A stretch of DNA of 64,000 nucleotides from Clostridium nigeriense (GCF_900086595.1 NZ_LT575472.1:1999791-2063790); one strand, 5' to 3'; shown: positions 1 to 9,099, numbered from the stretch's first letter. Notes: generated by a model from the letters alone, not told the origin. Program-made: numbers and translations.

Positions 1-172
1 CGAGGCATATATGGCAAACTTGGGAGAAGTTACTATAGTGCATGGCAAAGGAACGGGAGTTCTTAGAAAAGCAATTAACGATATGTTAAAAAGACATCCA
101 CATGTAAAAAGCTATAGACTTGGTGCATATGGTGAAGGTGGAGATGGTGTTACTATAGCAATATTAAAATAA
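1..172 (+). CDS. mutS2: MutS2 C-terminal end (Smr domain), partial
   Basis: The reading frame is open from base 2 and ends with TAA at 170-172; the start lies outside the window. The 56 visible residues include the Smr nuclease signature HGKGTGVLR followed by the typical end of the domain (a Tyr-Arg pair, then a Gly-rich GAYGEGGDG turn and a VTIAILK beta strand). MutS2 proteins carry this domain at their extreme C-terminus, where it gives nuclease activity; Bacillus MutS2 acts on collided ribosomes and was earlier linked to suppression of recombination. Other Smr proteins share the motif, so the identity rests on the family's usual ending. Confidence 0.85.
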   Translation, partial: EAYMANLGEVTIVHGKGTGVLRKAINDMLKRHPHVKSYRLGAYGEGGDGVTIAILK

Positions 173-193
173 TATTAAAATAATATTAAGATA

Positions 194-222
194 AAGAGAC
201 TCGTTTTTAAGAGTCTCTTTTT
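194..222 (+). terminator. Intrinsic terminator after mutS2
   Basis: A perfect 9-bp stem (AAGAGACTC at 194-202 with GAGTCTCTT at 211-219), an 8-base loop and a following T run. Confidence 0.85.
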
Positions 223-223
223 A

Positions 224-232
224 TGATATAAT
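224..232 (+). promoter_or_regulatory. Extended -10 promoter for the DUF523 gene
   Basis: TGATATAAT is a full extended -10 (TGn plus TATAAT) 25 bases before the next ATG and just after the mutS2 terminator. The -35 region is poor (T-rich), as is usual for extended -10 promoters. Confidence 0.5.
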
Positions 233-256
233 TGTATAAGGAAAAGAGGTGCTGGT

Positions 257-706
257 ATGTATCTAATAAGTAGTTGCTTATGTGGTGTTAATTGTAAATA
301 TAATGGTGGTAATAATTTGAATGAAAGATGTTTAGAACTTTTTAATGAAGGTAAGGCTATATTGATTTGTCCAGAAGAACTAGGAGGCCTTTCAACACCT
401 AGATTACCGGCAGAAATAAAAGGTACAGCTAGGGATGTCATAAATAATGAAGGTAAAGTAATTACGAAAGATAATATGGATATTACTGAAGCTTTTTTAA
501 AGGGAGCACATGAAACTTTACATATAGCAATATTAAGTAATGCAAAAAAAGCAATATTAAAAGAGGGAAGTCCTTCTTGTGGCGTAAATTTTGTATATGA
601 TGGTAGTTTTACAGGAAGAAAAATAAATGGTAAAGGTATTACAACTACTATTTTAGAGGAAAATGGAATAGAGGTTGTAAGCGAAGTTAACTTTGGAGGA
701 AAATAG
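257..706 (+). CDS. DUF523 family protein
   Basis: A 149-residue protein matching the DUF523 (YbbK-like) family. It has the Cys-rich N-terminus SSCLCGVNCKYNGGNN (Cys at 7, 9 and 13), the CPEELGGLSTPR segment near residue 39 and the EGSPSCG motif near residue 105. The conserved cysteines suggest metal or iron-sulfur binding, but no biochemical role is established for the family. The start is an ATG with GAGGTG upstream. The stop lies one base before the ATG of the next gene, so the two are co-transcribed. Confidence 0.85.
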   Translation: MYLISSCLCGVNCKYNGGNNLNERCLELFNEGKAILICPEELGGLSTPRLPAEIKGTARDVINNEGKVITKDNMDITEAFLKGAHETLHIAILSNAKKAILKEGSPSCGVNFVYDGSFTGRKINGKGITTTILEENGIEVVSEVNFGGK

Positions 707-707
707 A

Positions 708-1733
708 ATGGGGATTTTTAATTTTTTTAAGAGAATAAAAGATAAAAATAATAATTATTATGATGAATTTGATGAAGAAAATTATGATGAAGATATAGAA
801 GATACAGAAAATAAAAAAAATGAAGATATTGAATTAAACTTCAAAGTAGAAGAAAAGGAAATAGTAGAAGAAAATGAAGAAATTAAGGAAGAAGTTAAGT
901 TAACTAAAGAAGAGGTAGATGAATTAATATCTAATGAAATACTAAGAATTATAGATTTATATGATGATTTTAATGATGTGAAATTAGCTGCAAGAGAAGC
1001 AGCAATAAAGATAGGAAAAGAAAACTTAATGGAAATTCCAAAGTTTTTAAATGGTAAAATTCATAGGCCTACAAAATATATTAATAAATATATGGATGAT
1101 AGCTATTGGTCAGTAGTCGTTGAAAATTCTATATTAATGATTATATATAGCTATGGTGAAGATGCAATAGATGCTTTACAAAGAATTTCACAAAAGAACT
1201 CTAATCTAAATTTAAAAGCAACTAATTTATTATGTAAGTTGGCTAGTGAAGGAGTGGAAACTGATAAAATAATAACTTGGATTATGAACAATTTAATTGC
1301 CTTTAACGATGAAAATAAAATTAAAATATTAGGTTTTATGTCTCAAATAAAGAATAATAATCAAGTTATTGGTTTAATACAACATTTTTATAAATCCTTT
1401 GCTAAAAATGGAGAAATAGAATTTGCTTATAGAACTTTAAATCATCTTATAAATGCAGCTGAAAGGTTCACTAAGGGGCATTTAAAATTTCTAAAAGAAA
1501 TAGCTATGAATAAAGGAACAATTAATTTAGAAGAAATTATGACTTTAGAAGATGGAGATGAAAAGATAATAAGTTCTTGTAAAATAGAAGAAAATCTAAG
1601 TATAGAGGCAGCTATAACTTATTATACATTGGATAAAAATGATGATGATATAAATAGTAAGCTTTATTACCTAAGTGAATATTCATTAGATAAAAAGCTA
1701 AGAGAAAATCTTAAGCTACTTCTTAATGAATAA
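708..1733 (+). CDS. Hypothetical helical-repeat protein with acidic N-terminal linker
   Basis: I do not recognise this 341-residue protein. The start is the ATG at 708, one base after the preceding stop, because GGAGG at 695-699 sits at normal distance; an in-frame TTG at 693 overlaps that site and is unlikely. After a short basic amphipathic N-terminus (MGIFNFFKRIKDK) comes a strongly acidic stretch to about residue 75, then a predicted all-helical body with paired helices of about 35 residues resembling HEAT/ARM repeats. No signal peptide or membrane segment is seen. The amphipathic N-terminus could touch the membrane; this is inference. Confidence 0.7.
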   Translation: MGIFNFFKRIKDKNNNYYDEFDEENYDEDIEDTENKKNEDIELNFKVEEKEIVEENEEIKEEVKLTKEEVDELISNEILRIIDLYDDFNDVKLAAREAAIKIGKENLMEIPKFLNGKIHRPTKYINKYMDDSYWSVVVENSILMIIYSYGEDAIDALQRISQKNSNLNLKATNLLCKLASEGVETDKIITWIMNNLIAFNDENKIKILGFMSQIKNNNQVIGLIQHFYKSFAKNGEIEFAYRTLNHLINAAERFTKGHLKFLKEIAMNKGTINLEEIMTLEDGDEKIISSCKIEENLSIEAAITYYTLDKNDDDINSKLYYLSEYSLDKKLRENLKLLLNE

Positions 1734-1785
1734 GTATTTAATAAGTTTAGTATTAAAGCATATTGTAATGGAGGTTAGTTAAAAT

Positions 1786-2904
1786 TTGAATAAAAAAATA
1801 AATAGTCATAAAAAGAAATTCAAGTTTATAAGAATAGTATTATTTTTATTTGTTCTTTGGATAGTTTTATATATACCTATAAAAGTTAAACATTTTACTT
1901 TAATAAGAAGTGAAGTAAAAGCAGGAGAAAGATTTAATGAAAATTTAGAAACTATTCAATACTTTAAAAATATGAAAATTAGTTACAGTAATTTATATGG
2001 AGATGAAGAGAAATTAGCTGAAATAAAAACTTTAATTGACACCATTGAAAGTAAATTAAGTAGTGAAGTAACAAATGAAGTTGAAAATTTAATTTTAGAG
2101 TTAAAATCTAAGGTAAATGATTTAAGTGCTTCTAATGAAAGAGAATTAGAAGAATATTTTAATAGTATAACTGAAGGCAGTATAAAGAATTTTAATGAGG
2201 ATGAATCAAATGAAGTAAATAGGCTTATTAATGAGTATAATAGTTTATTTTCTGAAAAAAAATATAACTTAGCAAAAGAAAAACTAGATGATTTAAATCA
2301 ATATATAACAGATACTAAGAAAGTGGCAAATAAAAGAAAAATAAATGAAACTTATGAAGAAAAGTCAAATGAAGATGCAAGTTTAAGAGAACCTAAATAT
2401 ATAAATGGCATATTAATAGTAAATAAAGAATTTGGACTTCCAGATACTTTTGCTCCAGGAGAAAGTACTGAAGCAAGAGAAGCTTTTGAAAGAATGAAAT
2501 CAGATGCAGCAAAGGAAGGAATATATTTAAATGCATTTTCAACATATAGAAATTATTGGAGCCAAGATAGACTTTATTGGAACTATGTATCAAATTATGG
2601 ACAAGATCCAACAGATACATTTTCAGCTAAAGCAGGATTTAGTGAACATCAAACAGGACTTGCTTTTGATATAGGTGGAGTTGATAGATCCTTATGGGCA
2701 GAAGAAGATTTTAAATATACTGCTGAAGCAGAGTGGCTTAAAAATAACTGTACAAAATATGGATTTATATTAAGATATCCTGAAGGTAAGGAATGGATTA
2801 CAGGATATATGCATGAATCTTGGCACTTTAGATATATAGGTGTTAAAGATAGTAAGAACTTTGAGAACAGTGATTTAACTTTAGAGGAATATTTAGGATT
2901 ATAA
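1786..2904 (+). CDS. Membrane-anchored D-Ala-D-Ala carboxypeptidase, VanY/M15B family
   Basis: A 372-residue protein of the peptidase M15B family, which removes the terminal D-Ala from peptidoglycan stem peptides. The start is TTG with GGAGG at 1770-1774. There is one N-terminal membrane segment (about residues 16-35), a charged region of probable coiled coil (about 55-190) and a C-terminal zinc peptidase domain. The zinc and catalytic residues are visible: His288 and Asp295 in EHQTGLAFD, and Glu344 and His347 in ESWHFRYIG. The long helical spacer would hold the catalytic domain away from the membrane. It is the last gene before a convergent terminator. Confidence 0.87.
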   Translation: MNKKINSHKKKFKFIRIVLFLFVLWIVLYIPIKVKHFTLIRSEVKAGERFNENLETIQYFKNMKISYSNLYGDEEKLAEIKTLIDTIESKLSSEVTNEVENLILELKSKVNDLSASNERELEEYFNSITEGSIKNFNEDESNEVNRLINEYNSLFSEKKYNLAKEKLDDLNQYITDTKKVANKRKINETYEEKSNEDASLREPKYINGILIVNKEFGLPDTFAPGESTEAREAFERMKSDAAKEGIYLNAFSTYRNYWSQDRLYWNYVSNYGQDPTDTFSAKAGFSEHQTGLAFDIGGVDRSLWAEEDFKYTAEAEWLKNNCTKYGFILRYPEGKEWITGYMHESWHFRYIGVKDSKNFENSDLTLEEYLGL

Positions 2905-2905
2905 A

Positions 2906-2940
2906 AATGAAGCTGTATTAACAGCTTCATTTTTATTTTT
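2906..2940. terminator. Bidirectional terminator between convergent genes
   Basis: A perfect 11-bp inverted repeat (2906-2916 and 2921-2931) with a 4-base loop. It is followed by T-rich DNA on the plus strand and by a shorter T run on the minus strand, and serves the VanY-type gene and the decarboxylase gene that converge here. Confidence 0.85.
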
Positions 2941-4396
2941 TAACTATTTTTATATTTTCTACAGTGGAATCTTCAGTTCCTTGTACGTATAAATTTGCCC
3001 TTTTTAAATCATAAACATAATCTACAACTTCTTTAGTTATTATTTCTCCAGGACAAAGCACTGGTATTCCAGGTGGATAAGCAAGTAAAAATTCTCCTGA
3101 AATTTCTCCTATACTTTCTTTTAGCGGAATAGACACCTTATCATTATAAAAAGCTTCTCTTGGCTCTAATATCTTTTTAGGGATATTAGGAATATCTAAA
3201 AAGTCCGGTACAGGATTTCGTTTTCCATAGAATTCTTCTGATATTTCTTTAAGAGCAGAAATTAATTTATCCATTCCTTCTTTTGTATCACCAAAAGAAC
3301 CAACTGCAAGTACATTATAGAAGTCTGAAAGTTCCATTTGTATATGATATTTATCAGCTAAGATCATGTCTAGTTCAAATCCTGTAATTCCTAGTTCTTT
3401 TGATGAAATAGTAAGTTTTGTAGGATCAAATGAATAAGATCCTGGTTTTCCTAAAACTTCTTCACCAAAGCAATAGAAACCTGGTATTTTATTTATTTCA
3501 TTTCTAGTGTACTTACATAACTCGATAGTATCATTTAATAGTTTTTCACCTTCTAAAGCAATTTGTCTTCTTGCACAATCTAATGAAGCCATTAATATAT
3601 AAGATGGTGAAGTTGTATGTAAAAGATTTAATATTTGTTGAACTCTTTTAGGACTAACATATTTGCTTTTAACATGTAGTAATGAACCTTGTGTTAAAGA
3701 TCCAATTATTTTATGTGTGCTTTGAGCACATATATCAGCACCAGCTTCTAAAGCAGACATTGGAAGCTTCCCTGAAAAAGCTAAATGAGGGCCATGGGCT
3801 TCATCTACAATTAAAGGTATGTTATAGCTATGCACTATATCTGCAATTTTTTTTATGTCTGTTGCAACTCCGTAATAAGTAGGATTTATTATTAATACTG
3901 CTTTAGCGTCTGGATTTTCTTTTAATGTTTTAGCAACTGTATCAGGAGTAACTCCATGAGCTATTCCAAGTTTTTTATCAATTTCAGGTTCCATAAATAT
4001 TGGTTTTGCACCACTTAAAATTATCCCAGATGTAACAGATTTATGAACATTTCTTGGGACAATAATTTTATCTCCATCATTAACTACTGAAAGTATCATA
4101 GCTTGTATTGCTCCAGATGTTCCGTGGATTGAGAAAAATGAAGCATCAGAACCATAAGCATCTGAAGCTAATTCTTGGGCCGCTTTTATTGGTCCAGTTG
4201 GGTGATGTAAGCTATCTACTAATTTAAATACCGTAACATCTATTTTAAATGGATTATCTCCTATAAATTCTTTAAATTCTTTATCAATACCAACTCCTTT
4301 TTTATGCCCAGGTACATGAAAAGGTAATGTTTCCCTATTCACATATTCCATTAAAGCGTTAAATAGTGGAGTTTCGTTTTGATTCATTTTATACAC
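2933..4396 (-). CDS. PLP-dependent Orn/Lys/Arg decarboxylase family protein
   Basis: A 487-residue fold-type I PLP enzyme of the Orn/Lys/Arg decarboxylase major-domain family (the short SpeA/YaaO-like clostridial and bacillary form). Visible marks are the N-terminal HVPGHKKG motif, the PLP aspartate in VDEAHGPHLAF and the Schiff-base lysine in STHKIIGSLTQGS. Members decarboxylate arginine, lysine or ornithine in polyamine synthesis; the substrate cannot be decided from sequence. The GTG at 4396 is preferred because GAGGG lies 8 bases upstream; the ATG at 4387 would be 17 bases away. It is monocistronic, with its own promoter at 4460-4488. Confidence 0.85.
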   Translation of the reverse strand: MYKMNQNETPLFNALMEYVNRETLPFHVPGHKKGVGIDKEFKEFIGDNPFKIDVTVFKLVDSLHHPTGPIKAAQELASDAYGSDASFFSIHGTSGAIQAMILSVVNDGDKIIVPRNVHKSVTSGIILSGAKPIFMEPEIDKKLGIAHGVTPDTVAKTLKENPDAKAVLIINPTYYGVATDIKKIADIVHSYNIPLIVDEAHGPHLAFSGKLPMSALEAGADICAQSTHKIIGSLTQGSLLHVKSKYVSPKRVQQILNLLHTTSPSYILMASLDCARRQIALEGEKLLNDTIELCKYTRNEINKIPGFYCFGEEVLGKPGSYSFDPTKLTISSKELGITGFELDMILADKYHIQMELSDFYNVLAVGSFGDTKEGMDKLISALKEISEEFYGKRNPVPDFLDIPNIPKKILEPREAFYNDKVSIPLKESIGEISGEFLLAYPPGIPVLCPGEIITKEVVDYVYDLKRANLYVQGTEDSTVENIKIVKK

Positions 4397-4459
4397 TCAA
4401 AGCACCCTCTTTCTTTAGAATATTATTGGTTATTTTAAAAGTTTTATACAAACATAAAT

Positions 4460-4488
4460 ATTATATTTTAATAATAAAAACTATGCAA
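4460..4488 (-). promoter_or_regulatory. Sigma-A promoter for the decarboxylase gene
   Basis: Read on the minus strand: TTGCAT (4488-4483), a 17-base spacer, then a perfect TATAAT (4465-4460). It lies 64 bases before the GTG start. Confidence 0.7.
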
Positions 4489-4589
4489 TATAATCCTTAA
4501 ATTTATTTAAAATTAGTAAATTTTGAATAGAAAATAGTAATTATGCTAACAATATTTGAAGAGAAAGTATATTATAGGAGGAGTTATGC

Positions 4590-5189
4590 GTGAATAGTTT
4601 AAATTTAAATAAGAGGGATACTAGTGTACCTAATAATGCAAAAAAATTAAGAAAAAATGGTAAGGTACCTGGAGTGCTTTATGGGAAAAAAATTAATGAA
4701 TTTCTATTTGAAGTTGGAGAATTAGAATTATGTAGAGAAATATCTCAAAATGGTCAACATGGGATAGTTAATTTAGATTTAAATGGAGAAAGCTATCAAG
4801 CCCTTATAAAAGATGTTCAAAGAGATCCAGTAACTCATAAAATTATTCATTTAGATTTAGAAGAATTAGATCATAATGAAAAAATTATATCTACTGTTCC
4901 TATTTATTTTGAAGGTGAAAAACTTTTAAATAAGAATGGAATGGTACTTCAAAAAGAAAAGGACTCAATTAAAGTTGAATGTAAGGCTGATAAACTACCT
5001 AAATATATTAAAATAAATATTAACGGAAGTAATAATGGATATGTTTATAGAGCTGGTGATTTAGAAATAGCTTCTGAATTATCTATAATTGATGATTTGA
5101 ATACTGTCATAGCATCAGTAACCTATGAAAGAAAAACTGTAAGTGATGATATGGAATTAGCAGAAGAATTAAGCGAAAACAACAAATAA
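4590..5189 (+). CDS. rplY: 50S ribosomal protein L25/general stress protein Ctc
   Basis: A 199-residue L25/TL5/Ctc protein that binds 5S rRNA. The N-terminal L25 domain (residues 1 to about 95) shows the family pattern of basic residues followed by GKVPGVLYG, and a C-terminal beta domain (about 95-190) makes this the long Ctc type. The start is GTG at 4590, 8 bases after AGGAGG. An ATG at 4586 is closer to the same site but reads only Met-Arg-Glu-stop (4586-4597) in another frame and overlaps the real start. The C-terminal tail is acidic, as is common in this family. Confidence 0.9.
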   Translation: MNSLNLNKRDTSVPNNAKKLRKNGKVPGVLYGKKINEFLFEVGELELCREISQNGQHGIVNLDLNGESYQALIKDVQRDPVTHKIIHLDLEELDHNEKIISTVPIYFEGEKLLNKNGMVLQKEKDSIKVECKADKLPKYIKININGSNNGYVYRAGDLEIASELSIIDDLNTVIASVTYERKTVSDDMELAEELSENNK

Positions 5190-5198
5190 CATAGTTAA

Positions 5199-5240
5199 AA
5201 ATGTAAGGAGATACAATATTTGTTCTCTTTACATTTTTTT
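5199..5240 (+). terminator. Terminator after rplY
   Basis: An 11-bp stem with one G-U pair (ATGTAAGGAGA at 5201-5211 with TCTCTTTACAT at 5224-5234), followed by seven T residues. Confidence 0.8.
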
Positions 5241-5302
5241 ATTCCAAAAACAACTTATTTAGTGTATAATATTACCTGATTATTAAGTTTGGGAGGTATA
5301 AG

Positions 5303-7030
5303 ATGTTATATAAGGAAAAATATAATGATTGGTTATTATCTGAAATTATTGATGATAAAATGAAGGATGAATTGAGAAATATAGAAGATGAAAAAGAAAT
5401 TGAAGATAGATTCTATAAAGAACTTGACTTTGGTACAGGTGGTCTTAGAGGTATAATTGGAGCTGGAAGCAATAGAATGAACATTTATACAGTGTCAAAG
5501 GCAACTCAAGGTTTTGCTAATTACTTAAACAAAAGATTTAAAAATCCAGCTGTTGCTATTGCTTATGATTCAAGAAACATGTCAAAGGAGTTTTCTAAAG
5601 CTGCAGCATTAACACTTTGTGCAAATAACATAAAAGTTTACTTGTATGATAGTTTAAGACCTACACCAATGCTTTCTTTTGCAGTTAGATATTTAAACTG
5701 TACTGGAGGTATTGTAGTAACAGCATCTCATAATCCTAAAGAATATAATGGTTATAAGGTTTATGATGAATTTGGTGGTCAAGTAACAGATGAAAAAGCA
5801 AATATTATAATTACTGAAGTTAATAATATTGATAACTTTGATATGATTAAATCTATTTCTGAAGAAGAAGCTATTAAAAATAATTTATTAGTATATATTG
5901 GAGAAGATGTTGATAAGGCATATATAGAATCTGTAAAGTCCTTAACAATTAGAAAAGAGTTAGTAAATGAAAAGGCTAAAGATTTAAAGGTAATATATAC
6001 ACCTATTCATGGATCAGGAAACATGCCAGTAAGAAGGGTTTTAAAAGAACTTGGTTATACAGGAGTATCAGTAGTTAAGGAACAAGAATTACCAGATGGT
6101 AATTTTCCAACAGCTTCTTACCCAAATCCAGAGGAACCAGCTGTATTTAAGTTAGCATTAGATATGGCTAAGAAAGAAAATCCAGATGTTATATTTGCAA
6201 CTGATCCTGATTGCGACAGAATAGGAGTTGTTGTTAAGGATAGTGAAGGAGAATATAGAGTTTTAACAGGTAATCAAACAGGATTATTACTTACTGAATA
6301 TATTTTAAACTCACTTAAGGAAGAAAATAAACTGCCTGAAAATGGAACAGTGATTAAAACTATAGTAACTTCAGATGGGGCTAAGAATATAGCAAGGGAG
6401 TATAATATAGAACTTATAGAAGTTTTAACTGGATTTAAATATATAGGTGAAAAAATTCAAGGATTTAAAGAAAATAATGATAAGGCTTATCTTTTTGGAT
6501 TTGAAGAAAGCTATGGATATTTAGCTGGAGATTTTGTAAGAGATAAAGATGCTGTAATTGCATCTATGCTAATTGCAGAAATGACTTTATATTATAAGGA
6601 AAAAGGAAAGAGTCTTTATGATGGATTAATTGACTTATATGAAAAGTATGGATACTTTAAAGAAACTTTGGTTTCCTTTGAGTTAAAGGGTAAAGAAGGT
6701 GCAGAGAAAATAGCACAATGCATAGATTCTTTAAGGAATGAAAAGCTTGTAGAAATTAATGGTGATAAGGTATATACTAAGTATGACTATAAGTTAAGCT
6801 TAGAAGAAAACTTGATTAATGGAGATAAAAAAGAAATAAATCTTCCTAAATCAAACGTTCTTAAATTTGTTTTAGAAAACGGTTATTGGTTTGTAGTTAG
6901 ACCTTCTGGAACAGAGCCTAAAATGAAGGCCTATGTTGCGGTACAAGGAAATGGATTAAAGGATGCTGAGGAAAAACTAGAAAGTTTTAAATCAGAAGTA
7001 GTTAGCTTAATAAATGAGAAATTAAATTAA
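5303..7030 (+). CDS. pgcA: Phospho-sugar mutase (phosphoglucomutase/phosphomannomutase)
   Basis: A 575-residue alpha-D-phosphohexomutase of the large PgcA type, interconverting glucose-1-phosphate and glucose-6-phosphate and so feeding UDP-glucose and glycopolymer synthesis. Visible in order: the phosphoserine loop TASHNPKEYNG (Ser142), the metal-binding loop TDPDCDRIG near residue 300, the sugar-specificity loop GFEESYGY near residue 405 and the phosphate-binding RPSGTEPK near the C-terminus. Length matches Bacillus PgcA. The start ATG has GGGAGG upstream. It is flanked by terminators on both sides, so it is probably transcribed alone; TATAAT at 5265-5270 is a candidate -10. Confidence 0.9.
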   Translation: MLYKEKYNDWLLSEIIDDKMKDELRNIEDEKEIEDRFYKELDFGTGGLRGIIGAGSNRMNIYTVSKATQGFANYLNKRFKNPAVAIAYDSRNMSKEFSKAAALTLCANNIKVYLYDSLRPTPMLSFAVRYLNCTGGIVVTASHNPKEYNGYKVYDEFGGQVTDEKANIIITEVNNIDNFDMIKSISEEEAIKNNLLVYIGEDVDKAYIESVKSLTIRKELVNEKAKDLKVIYTPIHGSGNMPVRRVLKELGYTGVSVVKEQELPDGNFPTASYPNPEEPAVFKLALDMAKKENPDVIFATDPDCDRIGVVVKDSEGEYRVLTGNQTGLLLTEYILNSLKEENKLPENGTVIKTIVTSDGAKNIAREYNIELIEVLTGFKYIGEKIQGFKENNDKAYLFGFEESYGYLAGDFVRDKDAVIASMLIAEMTLYYKEKGKSLYDGLIDLYEKYGYFKETLVSFELKGKEGAEKIAQCIDSLRNEKLVEINGDKVYTKYDYKLSLEENLINGDKKEINLPKSNVLKFVLENGYWFVVRPSGTEPKMKAYVAVQGNGLKDAEEKLESFKSEVVSLINEKLN

Positions 7031-7043
7031 TATAATCATTATT

Positions 7044-7076
7044 AAAAGTGGAAGGTAATGTACCTATCCACTTTTT
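7044..7076 (+). terminator. Terminator after the phosphosugar mutase gene
   Basis: AAAAGTGGA (7045-7053) pairs with TCCACTTTT (7067-7075), with an inner AGGTA/TACCT stem and one bulged base, ending in a T run. Confidence 0.75.
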
Positions 7077-7108
7077 AACTATTATCAGAAATAAATAAAA
7101 AACGAGAT

Positions 7109-7137
7109 TTGAAAGCTTTTTAAATATATAGTATTAT
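7109..7137 (+). promoter_or_regulatory. Sigma-A promoter for the TPR gene
   Basis: TTGAAA (7109-7114), a 17-base spacer and TATTAT (7132-7137), 34 bases before the TTG start. Confidence 0.65.
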
Positions 7138-7170
7138 TTATATTAAAGCTAAGATAAGGGAGGAGTATAT

Positions 7171-8259
7171 TTGGATTATAATTCAGCTTTTAAAGAAAAA
7201 CTAGGTAAATTATTATTTTTAGAACTAGATAAGGAAGGGTTCAAAAAGAGCGTTGGAATTCCTAGTTATGTTTCTTTTAATAATAAAGATTTATATTTAC
7301 CAATATCTTCTGAATATATAACTAAAAACATTCAAGATGAAATTAAAATAAAGAATTTACCCATATTTTATTTTATTGAGGGGATGTTTTTGGCTATAGG
7401 AGCAGATGAAAACTTAAGATTTAATGATGATTATGAAATTATATTATCATATATAAAAGATAGTGATACTTGCATACGAAGTGTAATATCTAAGAAGATA
7501 AAAGAAAATAATCTTATAGATGGATATCTACTTTTAAAGGGATATTATAGAGTTTCTAAAGATAATGAAGTTATGAAGAAACTTTTATTAGTAGGGGAAA
7601 GCATAAGGGAAAAGGATAGTGGATTTAAGGATATTTTATTAAGTGATATACAGTATTGTGAGGAGAATTTATTAAATATTTCAGAAGTGTATTTATATAA
7701 AGCACTAATATTAAAAGATAATGGAGATTTCAAAGGAGCCAAGGTAGCTATTAACGAATATACCAATAAAGGTGGTAAGATTACAGATGAAATAAAAGGT
7801 ATAATTGATGACATAAATAATGTGTCAAATTATGAAATAGCTATTGAGCATTTAAATGATGATCCAGTTAAAACTATAAAGATGCTGTTAGATTTACTTA
7901 ACAATTTTGATAAGAATCCTTTAATTTATTACTATTTAGGTGTTGCTTATAGAAAGTTGGAAAACTATGAAAAAGCAATTTATTATCTAAAAGAAAGTTT
8001 AGAGAGAGAAAGTGGGATTTATGAAGTAGTAGTAGAGCTAGGTATTAATTATGCTTGCATAAATGATTTTGAAAGTGCAATTAAATATTTCAAAAAAGCT
8101 TTTGAAGCAACAAAGGAAGTAGAAATATGCACTAATATAGTAATGTGCTATATGAACTTAAATAATTACGATGAAGCTAAACTTCACTTAGAAATTGCTA
8201 AGAAATTAAATCCTGATGATGAAATAGTGAAGGATTTAGAAAAAATACTCAATAAGTAG
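7171..8259 (+). CDS. TPR-repeat protein of unknown function
   Basis: A 362-residue cytoplasmic protein. The start is TTG with GGGAGG seven bases upstream. The N-terminal 130 residues are not recognised. From about residue 165 tetratricopeptide repeats are visible, clearest at 245-355, where the repeats show the Tyr/Leu-Gly-Tyr-Ala spacing (for example YYYLGVAYRKLENYEKAIYY and AIKYFKKAFEA). TPR arrays mediate protein-protein contact; no partner can be named. It has its own promoter and is probably monocistronic. Confidence 0.8.
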   Translation: MDYNSAFKEKLGKLLFLELDKEGFKKSVGIPSYVSFNNKDLYLPISSEYITKNIQDEIKIKNLPIFYFIEGMFLAIGADENLRFNDDYEIILSYIKDSDTCIRSVISKKIKENNLIDGYLLLKGYYRVSKDNEVMKKLLLVGESIREKDSGFKDILLSDIQYCEENLLNISEVYLYKALILKDNGDFKGAKVAINEYTNKGGKITDEIKGIIDDINNVSNYEIAIEHLNDDPVKTIKMLLDLLNNFDKNPLIYYYLGVAYRKLENYEKAIYYLKESLERESGIYEVVVELGINYACINDFESAIKYFKKAFEATKEVEICTNIVMCYMNLNNYDEAKLHLEIAKKLNPDDEIVKDLEKILNK

Positions 8260-8263
8260 ATGG

Positions 8264-8287
8264 AGGGGCTGTTTAAAACAGCCCCTT
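8264..8287 (+). terminator. Probable terminator after the TPR gene
   Basis: A strong GC-containing inverted repeat (AGGGGCTGT...ACAGCCCCT) with a tight loop. The downstream T run is weak (TTAATGT), so termination efficiency is uncertain. Confidence 0.55.
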
Positions 8288-8370
8288 AATGTAAACTATA
8301 TAGTGTAAAATTAAAATTTATGGTATTATAATTATGGATAATTTTACTTGCGTATTGTTGAGGAGAAAAA

Positions 8371-9099
8371 ATGGAAGATAATAATTTTATTAATATATTG
8401 GGATACAAAATATTTAGGAAAAGTATAAATGATGCAATTAACTATATTGATGAATTTAACAAAATTCATATTATATCAGGTAATCCTGAAGTTCTTTATA
8501 GTGGTTTAAATAATAAGAAGTTATTAGAAAATTTTACATCAGATAATTCATTTATTATACCTGATGGAGTGGGAATACAAATAGCAGCAAAGTATATAAA
8601 AACTCCTGTTGAAGAAAAAATAGCAGGTATAGATTTGATGAAAGAAATAATAAAAAAATCTTCTGTAGAAAATAAGGGAATATATTTAATTGGAACAACA
8701 AATGAGAACTTAAAGGCCTGTGTTGCAAATTTAGTAGCAAATTATCCAAAGATAAATATATTAGGGTATAAAAATGGATATTTTGATATAAATAATGCGG
8801 AGGAAATATTACAGGACATTAAAGAGAAAAAACCTTATGCCTTATTTGTAGCTATGGGGTGTCCAAGGCAAGAAGAATTTATTGTTAGATATATGGGTGA
8901 ATTGCCATGTAAGATTTTTATGGGGGTTGGTGGTAGCTTTGATGTAATTGCTGAGAAAGTTAACAGAGCTCCTAGGTGGATGATAAAATTAGGATTAGAA
9001 TGGCTATATAGAGTTTTGAAAGAACCATGGAGAATAAAAAGACTAGGAAGTATTCCAAAGTTTTTATTACTTGTCATAAGAGGAAATGATAAGGTATGA
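8371..9099 (+). CDS. tagA: WecG/TagA/CpsF family glycosyltransferase
   Basis: A 242-residue GT26 enzyme. TagA adds N-acetylmannosamine to undecaprenyl-diphosphate-linked GlcNAc, the committed step of wall teichoic acid linkage-unit synthesis; relatives act in other lipid-linked polymers. The family marks are present: SGNPEVLY near residue 32, IPDGVGI near 59, LIGTTNEN near 108, MGCPRQEEF near 165 and VGGSFDVIAEKVNRAP near 190. The C-terminal basic helix (WRIKRLGSIPKF) is the usual membrane-association tail. Its last four bases overlap the next gene, indicating translational coupling. A TATAAT at 8327-8332 is a candidate -10 with a weak -35. Confidence 0.88.
   Translation: MEDNNFINILGYKIFRKSINDAINYIDEFNKIHIISGNPEVLYSGLNNKKLLENFTSDNSFIIPDGVGIQIAAKYIKTPVEEKIAGIDLMKEIIKKSSVENKGIYLIGTTNENLKACVANLVANYPKINILGYKNGYFDINNAEEILQDIKEKKPYALFVAMGCPRQEEFIVRYMGELPCKIFMGVGGSFDVIAEKVNRAPRWMIKLGLEWLYRVLKEPWRIKRLGSIPKFLLLVIRGNDKV

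Noticed and set aside
2649..2930. Minus-strand frames over the VanY-type peptidase gene
   Set aside because: They lie opposite conserved catalytic motifs and run into the convergent terminator; there is no independent support.
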